Assembly: GCA_040217175.1 (NCBI GenBank)
Contig: JAVJNT010000002.1
Coordinates: 310,001 to 374,000, forward strand
Direction of reading: 5' to 3'
DNA length: 64,000 bases
Source of the DNA: Phycisphaerales bacterium
GTDB taxonomy: Bacteria > Planctomycetota > Phycisphaerae > Phycisphaerales > UBA1924
Shown: positions 1 through 9,311 of the stretch, piece after piece
Position numbering within the stretch: position 1 is the first letter of the stretch
Layout: every line of letters begins with the position of its first letter
Position numbers and translations under genes: made by a program
Notes under the pieces: model-generated
What the model saw: only the letters and a program-made list of their open reading frames with translations
Told to the model about the DNA's origin: nothing
Database searches by the model: none

Positions 1-2
1 GG

Positions 3-896
3 TACGAGGTCCGGGCCCTGAGCCACTCGCATAAGGACATCGCCGACCTTCGCGATCGCAACGCCGTCGCCGTCACCGTGGGCGACATCAACGACGCGGG
101 CGTGCTCAACGAGCTGGTCCGCGGCTGCACTGCGGTGATCCATCTGGTCGGCATCATCCGCGAGGCCAAGAACAAGCGCTTCGAGACGCTGCACGTCGAG
201 GGCACGCGCAGCATCGTCAAGGCGTGCCAGCGGAATGGCATCGAACGCTACGTGCACATGTCCGCGCTCGGCGTCAGCGACGAGTCCAAGACCGAGTATC
301 AGAAGACCAAGTTCAAGGCCGAGCAAGAGGTCCGCGCGTCGGGCCTCGATTGGACCATCTTCCGGCCCTCGCTCATCCACGGCCCGGGCGGCGAGTTTAC
401 GGAGATGATGGCCCAGTGGAGCCGCGGCGAGATCGCACCCTGGATCGGCATGCCCTACTTCCGGCGTCCCGAGACCGAGCAGCGCGTGCCGCTGGGCGGC
501 GTCACCTATGTCGACCCCGAGGTCCAGCCCGTCATCGTGACCGACGTGGCGGGCTTCTTCGTCGACGCCCTGGAGCGCCAGGAGACCATCGGCGAGATCT
601 TCAACCTCGTCGGTTCCGAGCGGCTCACGTGGCCGGCCATGCTTGAGTACGTCCACGAGCACGTGCCCCATGCGAAGGAGGGCGTTGCACCGCTGTGGGC
701 GCCCGCCGACATCGCTGCCCTGCAGGCCAAGGCCGCGCACTTCGTGGGCTTGGGCGGGCTGCTTCCATTCGATGAGGGCATGGCCACCATGGGCGCCGAC
801 GACTCGACCTCCTCGCTCGAACGCGTCGAGGCCTACTTCGATCGCCAGCCGAAGCCGTTCCGCGAGTCGTTCTCGGTCTACGCGGGCAAGCTCTAG
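3..896 (+). CDS. NAD(P)-binding NDUFA9/NmrA-like SDR protein (5' truncated by window edge)
   Basis: The reading frame is open from base 3 and continues upstream of the window, so the first Rossmann strand and its GxxGxxG motif are missing. What remains begins YEVRALSHS, typical of the segment after the nucleotide-binding loop of atypical short-chain dehydrogenases. It continues with AVIHLVGIIRE, an HVEGTRSIV helix and a YVHMSALGV strand, the pattern of the complex I subunit NDUFA9/NmrA family. These proteins bind NAD(P)H and act as redox sensors, epimerases or assembly factors; the exact substrate cannot be read from sequence. No canonical YxxxK pair is evident, although YQKTKFKAE lies at the expected place. 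It ends with TAG at 894-896, followed by 195 bases without a gene. Confidence 0.8.
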   Translation, partial: YEVRALSHSHKDIADLRDRNAVAVTVGDINDAGVLNELVRGCTAVIHLVGIIREAKNKRFETLHVEGTRSIVKACQRNGIERYVHMSALGVSDESKTEYQKTKFKAEQEVRASGLDWTIFRPSLIHGPGGEFTEMMAQWSRGEIAPWIGMPYFRRPETEQRVPLGGVTYVDPEVQPVIVTDVAGFFVDALERQETIGEIFNLVGSERLTWPAMLEYVHEHVPHAKEGVAPLWAPADIAALQAKAAHFVGLGGLLPFDEGMATMGADDSTSSLERVEAYFDRQPKPFRESFSVYAGKL

Positions 897-1091
897 CACT
901 CGAAAACCCTGAGAAAGCTCCAGAAACCCGGGCGATTCTCACGTCCGCCAACCCTGGCAAGGTGCGCTGGTCGAGCCACGCGTGCCGGTCATGCACGCGC
1001 GTTATCGAAATGCCGCGCGGCCACGCATGCCACCGCCTCGGCTCAATCGCAAGTTGTCCCTGGCAGCGACCGATGCCCATAGGAGACCCGG

Positions 1092-2063
1092 ATGCCTTCA
1101 GGAGCCAACGTGGTGTGTGACACCCCCCTCTCGCAACTTCGTGCGGCAACGCCCGCCGTGGTGATGACCCTCAACCGCAAGGGCATCACGACCGTCGGTG
1201 AGTTGCTCGCCGCGTCGTTCGACGAGGTCGCGTACCAGCTCGACAGCTTCGACGACGCCGAAGTCCTCATCGACGAGGCCAAGCAGGTCGCCGAGAGCGG
1301 GGCGTCCGGCAACGAAGAAGCGGGCGACCAGCCGACCACTCAAAATGCCGACCAATCCGACGCGCAGGAGGATGACTCGATGGACCAGCAGGGCGACAAG
1401 GATCAAGGCCGCGACCCTAAGGCCAGCAATCAACCCAAGCCCACGCCGCCCCCAACGCCCAAGCCCACCAGCGGACAGGTCGGCCTGGCAACCGCGATGC
1501 AAGCGGTGCTCAGCCTGGACGGCGGCGCCTTTGCGTCGATGGAGGCGTCCTCGGCCGCTGCGCAGCGGCTCGCCGCCGCGGCCCTCATCATCCAGCACGG
1601 CGGCGGCGAGGACGAGGCCGTCGCCAGCGGCCTGCTCGACACCATCGATCCCAGCGCGCCCTGCGTGGACCGCAACGACGCCACCGTGCGCTTTGGCGAG
1701 CCCGCCGTCGACCTGCTCGAGCGCGCCGAGCTCCTGCTCACCGTGCCCATGAGCCCCAGCGGAAAGCCCTCGAACGTCCACGCCAAGCTGGTCGAGGTAG
1801 CCGACGCCTCGGCCCTGCTCGTCGCCACGTGCGGCGCCGTGGCGGCAGCCCGGGCCGTCCTTGCCCGCTACCAGAGCTCGGGCGACCAGGCGTGGAGCCT
1901 CTTCAAGGGCGGCCGGGACTTCGCCGTCTGGTACTTCGGCTCGATCTGCAAGGCCCTCGGCCCGGCGCTCAAGAAGTCGGGTAAGGAGAGCCTGGGCCAC
2001 GAGCTGTGGTCGGTGGTCCGAGCGCTCGAGGCCACCGGCACCGACGACCGCAAGGCCGCCTGA
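1092..2063 (+). CDS. Unknown protein with RpoA-CTD-like helix-hairpin-helix N-terminus
   Basis: 323 residues, started at the ATG placed 6 bases after AGGAG (1081-1085). Residues about 12-50 (PLSQLRAATPAVVMTLNRKG, ITTVGELL, then FDEVAYQL) resemble the helix-hairpin-helix fold of the RNA polymerase alpha C-terminal domain, where a similar LxxxGIxTVGDLL pattern occurs. A low-complexity Asp/Gln/Pro/Thr linker (about 75-135) follows, then a mostly helical domain (about 140-320) that I do not recognise. There is no signal peptide or membrane segment, so it should be cytoplasmic. rnr follows 119 bases later on the same strand, so the two may be cotranscribed. A role in nucleic-acid or protein binding is only inferred from the N-terminal similarity. 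Confidence 0.6.
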   Translation: MPSGANVVCDTPLSQLRAATPAVVMTLNRKGITTVGELLAASFDEVAYQLDSFDDAEVLIDEAKQVAESGASGNEEAGDQPTTQNADQSDAQEDDSMDQQGDKDQGRDPKASNQPKPTPPPTPKPTSGQVGLATAMQAVLSLDGGAFASMEASSAAAQRLAAAALIIQHGGGEDEAVASGLLDTIDPSAPCVDRNDATVRFGEPAVDLLERAELLLTVPMSPSGKPSNVHAKLVEVADASALLVATCGAVAAARAVLARYQSSGDQAWSLFKGGRDFAVWYFGSICKALGPALKKSGKESLGHELWSVVRALEATGTDDRKAA

Positions 2064-2182
2064 GTCGGCGTTCACGCCGCCGCACTTTCCCAGAGAAACC
2101 AGCCGCGGGTCGATATGGTTGGGGCCTGACGGGGCGCGATCGCGCGGCCCTTCACGTTGCCCAAAGGCCAGGAGGGCCCGCC

Positions 2183-4666
2183 ATGTCGACATCTACCGAG
2201 GCCGTCCTCAAGTATCGCGAGGCCATCCTCCGCCACGTCGGGCACGACCAGTACGCGCCCTCGACGGTCAACCAGCTCGCCGAAGACCTGCGCGCCGAGG
2301 ACGCGGAGCAGTTCCAGTCCGCCGTTGATGCGCTCGTCGATCAGGGCCTGCTCTCGATGAGCAACGCCGGCCAGGTCATGCTGCCCAGCTTCGGCGACGC
2401 CGACGGTGAGGTCGAGGGCACCTTCAACCGCAACCCCAAGGGCTTCGGCTTCCTCCGCCCGGACGTCCGCGTGCGCGAGGGCCACGTCTTCGTCTCGCCC
2501 GAGGACACCATGGGGGCGCTCTCGGGAGACCGCGTGCGCGCCAGGATCCGCCGCGACCGCAAGCGTGAGTCCTCCGGCCGCGGCGGCTTCGGGCCTCAGT
2601 ACGTCGCGACGATCGTCGAGGTGCTCGAGCGCAAGAGGTCCAGCTACGCCGCCACCATGCAGAAGCGCGGCACGACCTGGCTGGCCATGCCCGACGGCGA
2701 CACCTCCATCGGCCCGGTCGTCATCGCCGACGCCGACAGCAAGCACGTGGGCGAGGGCGACAAGGTCGTCATCGATCTCACCGAGTACCCCGAGGGCAAC
2801 GCGCTGGCCGAGGGCGTGATCACCCGCGTGCTGGGCGAGGCCGGCCGGCCCGACGTCGAGACGCAGGCCATCATCGCCGCCTACGCGCTGCCGCCCGACG
2901 AGTTCCCCGACGCCTGCCTCGACCAGGCCCGCGAGTCGACCCGTGCGTTCGATGACGCCGTCGGACGATTCCTGAGCGATGGGCCGGGCGCCCTGCCCGA
3001 CCGCCTCGACCTCACCGAGGACTACATCACGACGATCGACCCGCCCGATGCCAAGGACTACGACGACGCCATCAGCGTCAAGCGAACCGACAGCGGCTGG
3101 GAACTGGGCATCCACATCGCCGACGTCGCCCACTTCATCGCGCCCGGCTCAGCGCTCGATGTTGAAGCCCGCGAGCGCGGCAACAGCGTGTACCTGCCGC
3201 GGCACGTCATCCCGATGCTGCCCGAGATCCTCTCCAACGGCATCTGCTCGCTCCAGCCCCAGGTGCCGCGCTTCGCCAAGAGCATCTTCATCCACTACGA
3301 CCTGTCGGGCCGCGTGACGCGCACGGGTGCCGCCCAGACCATCATCAACAGCGCCAAGCGCATGACCTACCTCGAAGCCCAGGCACTCATCGAGGGCAAC
3401 GAGGAAGAAGCTCGCAAGCACGCCCGCACCGAGCCCGAGTACACGCCCAAGCTCAAGAACACCGTCAAGCTGATGGACGAGCTGGCGCGCACCATCCGCG
3501 AGCGCCGCCGGGCTTCGGGCATGATCCACCTTGACCTGCCCGACGCCGAGCTCATCTACGACGACAACGGCCATGTGGTCGACGCCGAGCCCGAGGACGA
3601 CGCCTTTACCCACACGATCATCGAGATGTTCATGGTCGAGGCCAACGAGGCCGTGGCCCGCCTCTTCGAGCGCATGAACGTCCCGGTGATGCGGCGCGTC
3701 CACCCCGCCCCCACGCCCGCGGGCATGGAAGAGGCCCAGAAGGTCGCCAAGGTCGCCGGCTATTCGATCCCGAAGAACCCGACGCGTGAGCAGCTCCAGA
3801 GCATCCTCGACGCGACACGAGGCAAGCCCTCTGGCCGGGCCGTGCACATGGCCGTCCTGCGCACGCTCAGCAAGGCCGAGTACTCGCCCGCCCCCATCGG
3901 CCACTTCGCGCTGGCGAGCGATGCCTACTCGCACTTCACCAGCCCGATCCGCCGCTACGCCGACCTGCTCACCCATCGCCTACTGCAGGACTACCTCGCC
4001 CTGACCGACAACGGCCAGAAGCCCCCCAAGGGCGAGAAGGAGATGAAGCTGCTGGGCCGGAAGCTGGGCGACGCGGAGTCGTTCATCCCGCAGGAAGAGC
4101 TGGTCACCATCGGCCGCCACATCAGCGACACCGAGGCCAACGCCGCGGACGCCGAGCGCGAGCTGCGCAGCTTCCTCGTGCTCCAGCTGCTGGCCAACAA
4201 GGTTGGCGAGGTCTTCGACGGCGTCGTCACGGGCCTCAACACCCGCGGCATCTTCATCCAGATCGACAAGTACCTCGCGGACGGGTTCATCAGGGTCGAG
4301 GACCTGCCCGGCGACGTCACCCGCGGCGGCAAGGCCCCCAAGTGGATCACCGTGCGCGATACTGGTGCGCTCGTCGACAAGAACTCGGGACGCTCTTTCA
4401 ACTTCGGCGACCGCGTCCGCGTCCAGATCGGCGCCGTCGACCTGCCCAAGCGACGCCTCGAGCTGCTCGTCGCCGACGCCGAGAGCCGGGCCGCGGGCAA
4501 GGCCGTCACGAAGGGCGTCGAGGGCCTCACGCTGGGCAGCGGAGGCGGCGGGCTCGAATCGACCGAGGGCGCCGGCTTCAAGAAGATGCCCGGCGGCACC
4601 CGGCGAAGCCGCAAGAGCAAGGCCCGCGACCGCAACAAGAAGGATTACCGCCGGGACAAGAAGTAG
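2183..4666 (+). CDS. rnr: Ribonuclease R
   Basis: 827 residues, a usual length for RNase R. It is a processive 3'-to-5' exoribonuclease that degrades structured RNA, and is cytoplasmic. An N-terminal winged-helix region (about 1-75) is followed by cold-shock/OB domains (about 80-235, with GTFNRNPKGFGFLRP). The RNB catalytic domain carries DPPDAKDYDDAI, whose aspartates bind the metal ions. An S1 domain (GVVTGLNTRGIFIQ) follows, then a basic tail rich in RRSRKSK/KKDYRR, as in other RNase R enzymes. The frame is open further upstream, but the ATG at 2183 has a GGAGG at 2171-2175 and starts where homology starts. It converges on the MscS gene with only 6 bases between stops. Confidence 0.95.
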   Translation: MSTSTEAVLKYREAILRHVGHDQYAPSTVNQLAEDLRAEDAEQFQSAVDALVDQGLLSMSNAGQVMLPSFGDADGEVEGTFNRNPKGFGFLRPDVRVREGHVFVSPEDTMGALSGDRVRARIRRDRKRESSGRGGFGPQYVATIVEVLERKRSSYAATMQKRGTTWLAMPDGDTSIGPVVIADADSKHVGEGDKVVIDLTEYPEGNALAEGVITRVLGEAGRPDVETQAIIAAYALPPDEFPDACLDQARESTRAFDDAVGRFLSDGPGALPDRLDLTEDYITTIDPPDAKDYDDAISVKRTDSGWELGIHIADVAHFIAPGSALDVEARERGNSVYLPRHVIPMLPEILSNGICSLQPQVPRFAKSIFIHYDLSGRVTRTGAAQTIINSAKRMTYLEAQALIEGNEEEARKHARTEPEYTPKLKNTVKLMDELARTIRERRRASGMIHLDLPDAELIYDDNGHVVDAEPEDDAFTHTIIEMFMVEANEAVARLFERMNVPVMRRVHPAPTPAGMEEAQKVAKVAGYSIPKNPTREQLQSILDATRGKPSGRAVHMAVLRTLSKAEYSPAPIGHFALASDAYSHFTSPIRRYADLLTHRLLQDYLALTDNGQKPPKGEKEMKLLGRKLGDAESFIPQEELVTIGRHISDTEANAADAERELRSFLVLQLLANKVGEVFDGVVTGLNTRGIFIQIDKYLADGFIRVEDLPGDVTRGGKAPKWITVRDTGALVDKNSGRSFNFGDRVRVQIGAVDLPKRRLELLVADAESRAAGKAVTKGVEGLTLGSGGGGLESTEGAGFKKMPGGTRRSRKSKARDRNKKDYRRDKK

Positions 4667-4672
4667 CGTCGG

Positions 4673-6568
4673 TCAGTCCTTCGACCACTCAGGATCGCCG
4701 AAGCTGACCCGGCCCGGGCGCTCGTCCTTCCACGGCGCGCCCTCGATCACCCCGCGGGCCGCCTGCACGCCCTGCCGTCCGGCGTGGCCATCGACCTCGG
4801 GCGGCGCGGGCGCCTCGTCGCGCAGCAGGTGCAGCGTCTGCGTGGGGAAGGCGAACTGCACGCCGAGCCGCTGCGCCACGCGCATGACGTCGAGCAGGAA
4901 CCGCTCGCGCTCGCGGAGCTCGACGGCCCAGTCGGGGCACGCGTGGAACATGTACACGAGCACGTCGATGCTGTGCGGGCCGAAGCGGTTGAGGTACACG
5001 TGGTAGGTGTCCTTCCGCGTGTACGGATGCCGCCGGATGAGCTCGCGCACGCCCTCGCAGAACGCCTCGACGGCCTCCGGCGGCGTGCCGTACGTCAGCC
5101 CGATGTGCGTGGTGAAACGCCGGTAGCGGCGCCGACCATAGTTGTCGACCGTCGCACGCACCAGCGTCGCGTTGGGGACGGTCACGACCGAGTCGTAGAA
5201 CGTGCGGATCCGCGTCGATCGGATGCCCAGCTCCTCGACCGTGCCCTCGACGTCGTCGACCACGACCCAGTCGCCCACTTCGAACGGCCGGTCGGCGATG
5301 ACCGCGATCGAGCCGAAGAAGTTCTCGATCGTGTCCTTCGCGGCGAACGCGACCGCGAGGCCGCCGATGCCAAGGCCCGTGAGCAGCGGCAGGATCTCGT
5401 AGTCGAGCGCACTTGCCACGTAGATGACGCCGAACACTGTCACTAGGACCTTGGCCGTCTTGCGTGCCAGCGGTAGCAGGAGGTCGTCGATCTTCGTTGC
5501 GGTGGCCTTGGCCTTCTTGGCCAGCACGTCGCACGCCAGATCCACGAGTCGATACGCCGCCCAGATCGCCGCCAGCGTCAGGACCGAGAGCACGGCCACC
5601 CGGATGATCGCCTCGGGCACCGGCGGCAGCCCGAGCATGAATTGCCCCGCATACCACACCGCGGCGCCGGCCAGCAGCGCGAAGGGCCGCGACGCGCGGC
5701 GGACCACCTTCGGATCGGCCTCGATGCCCCGCCTGGCAAAGAACGCCCACCACAGGAAACGCACGAGCAGCCCGGCGAGCAGGTCCGCCAGGAAACCCGT
5801 GAACACGATCAGGACGATCAGCAGCCACTTCCACGCGGCGATGCCCGCCAGCTTGCCCCAGAGCACGCGCTCGGGCAGCACGCCGTCGAGCCGCTGGGCC
5901 ACCCACTGCTCGATCCGCAGCGGCAGCGTGAGCTCGCCGCTTTCCTCGCCCCAGCGCACCGGCAGCCGGCTGATCTTGCGGAAGAGCTCTTCCGAGCCCT
6001 CGACCGTCGCGGTCGAGAACACCCAAGTGCCCTCCGCCGTGCGCGTCAGCGAGATTTCGTGCTCGCCGGCGACCTCGCGCGCCCCGCGTTGGCCAAGCGA
6101 GACGGTGCCCGAACCGTCGTACGGGAAGTACGTGAATCGGTCGATCGGTGCGCCGCGCTGGATCGCCGCATCGAGTTCCTCGGCTCCGGGCAGTGCGTAT
6201 CGCGACACCGGCCCCATGCGCTTGAGCGACTCGTGCAAGCGGATCGCCGCGTTGACCGCCGTGACCGCTTCGGGTCCTGAGAGGCCGAGTGCTTTGGCGA
6301 GTTCGTCCTCGGCCAGCGCTCGCTCGCGGCTGAATCCCTGGCTCGATCGGTATCGCTCGACCGCGCGCAGGAACGTCATCATCGTCGAGCGCGGGCTGTC
6401 GTACAGCACGTCGGCTGCCGCCTCGGTCGCGGACTGCGAGGCCACGGGCTCGCCCTGCGGGACGGTTTCCGGCCCCTGGCCACGAGCGGCCTGCGAAAAC
6501 GCGAACACGACACACACCAAGGCGAGGCGCAGCATCGCCCATGTTAGGTGCCATCGGCGGCGTTTCAC
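4673..6568 (-). CDS. MscS-family mechanosensitive ion channel
   Basis: 631 residues. Signal-like N-terminus (about 11-29, LRLALVCVVFAFS), then a soluble periplasmic region (about 30-235). Several membrane helices follow (about 247-272, 294-315, 320-345, 370-390, 393-415). The conserved MscS pore helix and beta domain come next (LLTGLGIGGLAVAFA, KDTIENFFGSIAVIADRPF, VGDWVVVDDVEGTVEELGIR), and then the cytoplasmic alpha/beta domain. Members open on membrane tension to release solutes; the large periplasmic part marks it as one of the multi-domain relatives rather than the minimal MscS. The chosen start is GTG at 6568; an ATG at 6535 would shorten the n-region and is also possible. It is separated from the PhoX-like gene by 9 bases and is probably cotranscribed with it. 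Confidence 0.9.
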   Translation of the reverse strand: MKRRRWHLTWAMLRLALVCVVFAFSQAARGQGPETVPQGEPVASQSATEAAADVLYDSPRSTMMTFLRAVERYRSSQGFSRERALAEDELAKALGLSGPEAVTAVNAAIRLHESLKRMGPVSRYALPGAEELDAAIQRGAPIDRFTYFPYDGSGTVSLGQRGAREVAGEHEISLTRTAEGTWVFSTATVEGSEELFRKISRLPVRWGEESGELTLPLRIEQWVAQRLDGVLPERVLWGKLAGIAAWKWLLIVLIVFTGFLADLLAGLLVRFLWWAFFARRGIEADPKVVRRASRPFALLAGAAVWYAGQFMLGLPPVPEAIIRVAVLSVLTLAAIWAAYRLVDLACDVLAKKAKATATKIDDLLLPLARKTAKVLVTVFGVIYVASALDYEILPLLTGLGIGGLAVAFAAKDTIENFFGSIAVIADRPFEVGDWVVVDDVEGTVEELGIRSTRIRTFYDSVVTVPNATLVRATVDNYGRRRYRRFTTHIGLTYGTPPEAVEAFCEGVRELIRRHPYTRKDTYHVYLNRFGPHSIDVLVYMFHACPDWAVELRERERFLLDVMRVAQRLGVQFAFPTQTLHLLRDEAPAPPEVDGHAGRQGVQAARGVIEGAPWKDERPGRVSFGDPEWSKD

Positions 6569-6577
6569 CCGCCTGGG

Positions 6578-8029
6578 TCAGCCCGTCCGCCGGCTCTCCC
6601 AAGGACCGGTGATCGCCAGCGTGAGGCCTGCCGTTTGGATGTTCACGAAGAGCGTCGTGCCGTCGGGGCTGAAGCAGGCGCCCGCGAACTCGCTATGGCT
6701 GCGCGCGTTTCGCCCGAGCTTGTAGATGCGACCCTCGGGAGTCACGCCAACGAGGAATTGCTCGTCGGCCCCGTCTTCGCAGATCACCAGATCACCGAAG
6801 GGCGCCACCGTGATGTTGTCGGCGTTGTCCACCAGCCCGGCGTCGTTGGGCTCGATGAACAGCTCCAGCACGCCCGGCTCGCTCGCTTCGCCAGCCGTTC
6901 CCTCGGCCGGCGAGGGCGTGTACCGCCAGATCTGGCCCTTGTTGATTCGTCCGCCGCTGGTGCAGGCGAAGTACGCCGAGGCGGGCGAGTCATCGGCGAG
7001 TGCTCCCCACCACATGCCCTCGCCCCGCGCGAACCGGGCCGCACCCTTCGCGAACCCGCGCTTGCGTAGTTCGTCGTTGGGGCTCTCGACGTCGTCGACA
7101 TCGATCCATACGGTCTCGAGGCATTCGCCCACGCCGACCTTCTGCGTCTTCCAGTTGCGTGTGTCGAGGCTCAGCTTGCCCTTGATGCTCAGGGCCTGCA
7201 ACCTTCCGCCGTCGCGCAGCTTGCCGGGCGTGTTCGGCACGAACCGGTAGAGCAGCCCGTCGTGCCGGTCTTCGGTCTGGTACACGATGCCCGTCGACGG
7301 GTCGACGCACACCGCCTCGTGCATGAACCGACCCATCGCCTTCAACGGCACCGGATCGGCCAGCCCCGGCGTCGCGCTGGCGGGTACCTCGAAGTTGTAC
7401 CCGTGGTCCTTCTCGTAGATCCGCGCGTCGCCGTATCGGTCGCTTGCCCGCTCGGCCGTTTCTTCGCACGTGATCCAGGTGCCCCACGGCGTCGGCCCGC
7501 CCGCGCAATTCCGGATCGTCCCCGCCAGCGACAGGTACTCCTTCTCGACCGTCCCCGTCCGGGTGTCGTACACGATCGTCGTCGTGCCGCCGTAGCTGTG
7601 GTACTCGCCGAATCCCGCGTCGTAGAACTTCGCGCGTGGTAGCCGGCCCGCAAGCCGCTGCCCATCGCCGTACGGGCTGCCGTTCTTCTTGCTCGGGTCG
7701 AGCTCGTGGTTGCGGACGATGATGGTCGTACCGCCGGGCCCCTCGAACGTGCCCATCGCGTCTGGCAAGCCCGGCACGAGCAGCCCATCGCTCATGGTCT
7801 GGCCGATGCGGCTGATGACCTGGTAACGGAATCCGTCTGGAAGATCGAGGATCTTGTTCGGATCGGGACGCAGCGGCCCGAACCCGAGACCGATTGCGTC
7901 GCTGGCCGGCGTCGCGAACGCGTTGCGAGCGAACAGGGCCTGAAGGCCCCCGAACCCGAGCGTCACGGCGGCGGCCGACTGCAGGAACTGCCGGCGTGTC
8001 GGATCGACGTTAGTGCGTTCGACGGTCAT
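6578..8029 (-). CDS. PhoX-like (DUF839) Tat-exported protein
   Basis: 483 residues from the ATG at 8029. This start puts a twin-arginine signal (RRQFLQ, residues 12-17, followed by a hydrophobic stretch ending near ARNAFA) at the N-terminus; the open frame further upstream lacks any plausible leader. The body matches the PhoX/DUF839 family: DGFRYQVISRIGQTMSDG, TTIIVRNHEL, the cysteine-containing CAGGPTPWGTWITCEE, HEAVCVDPSTGIVYQTED and YFACTSGGR. PhoX enzymes are calcium- and iron-dependent periplasmic alkaline phosphatases that release phosphate from organic esters. Many family members are uncharacterised, so phosphatase activity is inferred. A Tat substrate fits with the tatC gene elsewhere in this window. 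Confidence 0.85.
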   Translation of the reverse strand: MTVERTNVDPTRRQFLQSAAAVTLGFGGLQALFARNAFATPASDAIGLGFGPLRPDPNKILDLPDGFRYQVISRIGQTMSDGLLVPGLPDAMGTFEGPGGTTIIVRNHELDPSKKNGSPYGDGQRLAGRLPRAKFYDAGFGEYHSYGGTTTIVYDTRTGTVEKEYLSLAGTIRNCAGGPTPWGTWITCEETAERASDRYGDARIYEKDHGYNFEVPASATPGLADPVPLKAMGRFMHEAVCVDPSTGIVYQTEDRHDGLLYRFVPNTPGKLRDGGRLQALSIKGKLSLDTRNWKTQKVGVGECLETVWIDVDDVESPNDELRKRGFAKGAARFARGEGMWWGALADDSPASAYFACTSGGRINKGQIWRYTPSPAEGTAGEASEPGVLELFIEPNDAGLVDNADNITVAPFGDLVICEDGADEQFLVGVTPEGRIYKLGRNARSHSEFAGACFSPDGTTLFVNIQTAGLTLAITGPWESRRTG

Positions 8030-8192
8030 CAGGGAAAGATACCGGTGCCTTCGCCGCGGTGGGCGCGCTCTGGGGATTGTACGAGCCAGATTTAGCGCCC
8101 GCTTTGCGCGGCGTGTTGGCATCCCCCTGCCGCACGACCGATATCGCACGGCCCGCCGGACCCTCGATCGGTCGCTGCCGCCTTCTTGATCG

Positions 8193-9197
8193 CTAGGCGA
8201 TCATCGCCGTCGTCACGAGGTTCTCCGGCGGCACGCCGTCGCCCTCGAAGCCCGTCAGGTTGGCGATCGTCGTGTCGGCGATGTTCGCCAGCGCCTCGCG
8301 CGTGAAGAAGCCCTGGTGGCCGGTGATCAGCACGTTGGGGAACGTCAGCAATCGAGCGAAGACCTCATCGTCGAGGATCTCGCTCGAGAGGTCCTTGAAG
8401 AACAGGTCGCCTTCTTCCTCGTACACGTCGATGCCCAGCGACCCGAGCCGCCGCGTCTTGAGCGCTGCGATCACCGCGCGGGTATCGACCACGGCGCCAC
8501 GGCTGGTGTTGATCAGCATCGCCCCGTCCTTCATCTTCGCCAGCGCGTCGTCATCGATCAGGTGTCGCGTGCCGGGCGTCAGCGGGCAGTGCAGCGAGAC
8601 GATGTCGCTCTCGCGCAGCAGCCGATCCATGTCCACGAACTCGACGCCCAGCGATCGGCCCTCGTCGCTCGGCTCGACGTCGAAGGCCAGCACGCGACAG
8701 CCGAAGCCCAGCAGGATCCGGCAGGCGGCCAGGCCGATCCGTCCCGCCCCGACGAAGCCCGCCGTCTTGCCCTTCATGTCGAAGCCCATCAGGCCCTCGA
8801 GCGCGAAGTTCCGCTCTCTGACCCGGTTGTACGCGCGGTGGATCTTGCGATTCAGGCACAGCATCAGCCCGATCGCGTGTTCGGCCACTGCCTCGGGCGA
8901 GTATGCCGGCACGCGGGCGATCACGATGCCTAGCCGTTCGGCCGCTTCGAGATCGACTTGGTTGAACCCCGCCGCCCGTAGCGCGACAAGCCGGACGCCG
9001 CACTCGGCCAGTTTCTCGAGCACCGGCGCCGACGCGTCGTCCTGGCTGAAGATGACCGCCGCCTCATAGCCGCGGGCCAGCTCGGCCGTGACCTCCCGGA
9101 GCGACGCCTCGACGTACGCCAGCTCGTGCCGCCCGCCGTTGGACTCTTCGAGGGCCCGACGATCGAACGCCCGCGTGCTGTAAACCAGTGCCTTCAT
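8193..9197 (-). CDS. ldhA: D-lactate dehydrogenase (2-hydroxyacid dehydrogenase)
   Basis: 334 residues, the normal length. It should reduce pyruvate to D-lactate with NADH in the cytoplasm. The sequence closely follows the LdhA subgroup: it begins MKALVYSTRAFDRRAL, has RVPAYSPEAVAEHAIGLMLC and LNRKIHRAYNRVR, and a nucleotide-binding GFVGAGRIG at about 148-155. The catalytic set is complete: Arg233 in NTSRGAVVDT, an acidic residue near DVYEEEGDLFF, and His294 in ITGHQGFFT. The subgroup assignment rests on these long shared blocks, so pyruvate is the best guess for substrate. It stands alone, 106 bases downstream of the end of the subtilisin gene and after its terminator. Confidence 0.92.
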   Translation of the reverse strand: MKALVYSTRAFDRRALEESNGGRHELAYVEASLREVTAELARGYEAAVIFSQDDASAPVLEKLAECGVRLVALRAAGFNQVDLEAAERLGIVIARVPAYSPEAVAEHAIGLMLCLNRKIHRAYNRVRERNFALEGLMGFDMKGKTAGFVGAGRIGLAACRILLGFGCRVLAFDVEPSDEGRSLGVEFVDMDRLLRESDIVSLHCPLTPGTRHLIDDDALAKMKDGAMLINTSRGAVVDTRAVIAALKTRRLGSLGIDVYEEEGDLFFKDLSSEILDDEVFARLLTFPNVLITGHQGFFTREALANIADTTIANLTGFEGDGVPPENLVTTAMIA

Positions 9198-9249
9198 GCT
9201 CCATCCAACGCCGCGCTCGCCCGCACGGCAACCTCTAACGCGCCCCTGA

Positions 9250-9284
9250 AAGAAAAACGCCCGCGACCGAGGGGCCGCGGGCGT
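9250..9284 (-). terminator. Intrinsic terminator after the subtilisin gene
   Basis: Read on the minus strand, ACGCCCGCG (9284-9276) pairs with CGCGGGCGT (9265-9257) around a 10-base loop, and is followed directly by TTTTCTTTC. This is a textbook rho-independent terminator lying 28 bases beyond the stop codon of the gene ending at 9312. Confidence 0.88.
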
Positions 9285-9311
9285 GGCAGGACGATGGCGA
9301 AGCGGTGTGTC

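Noticed and set aside
8187-8203. Small perfect palindrome TGATCGC-TAG-GCGATCA at the ldhA stop
   Set aside because: Only 7 bp with a 3-base loop and no T-run; probably chance in GATCG-rich DNA.
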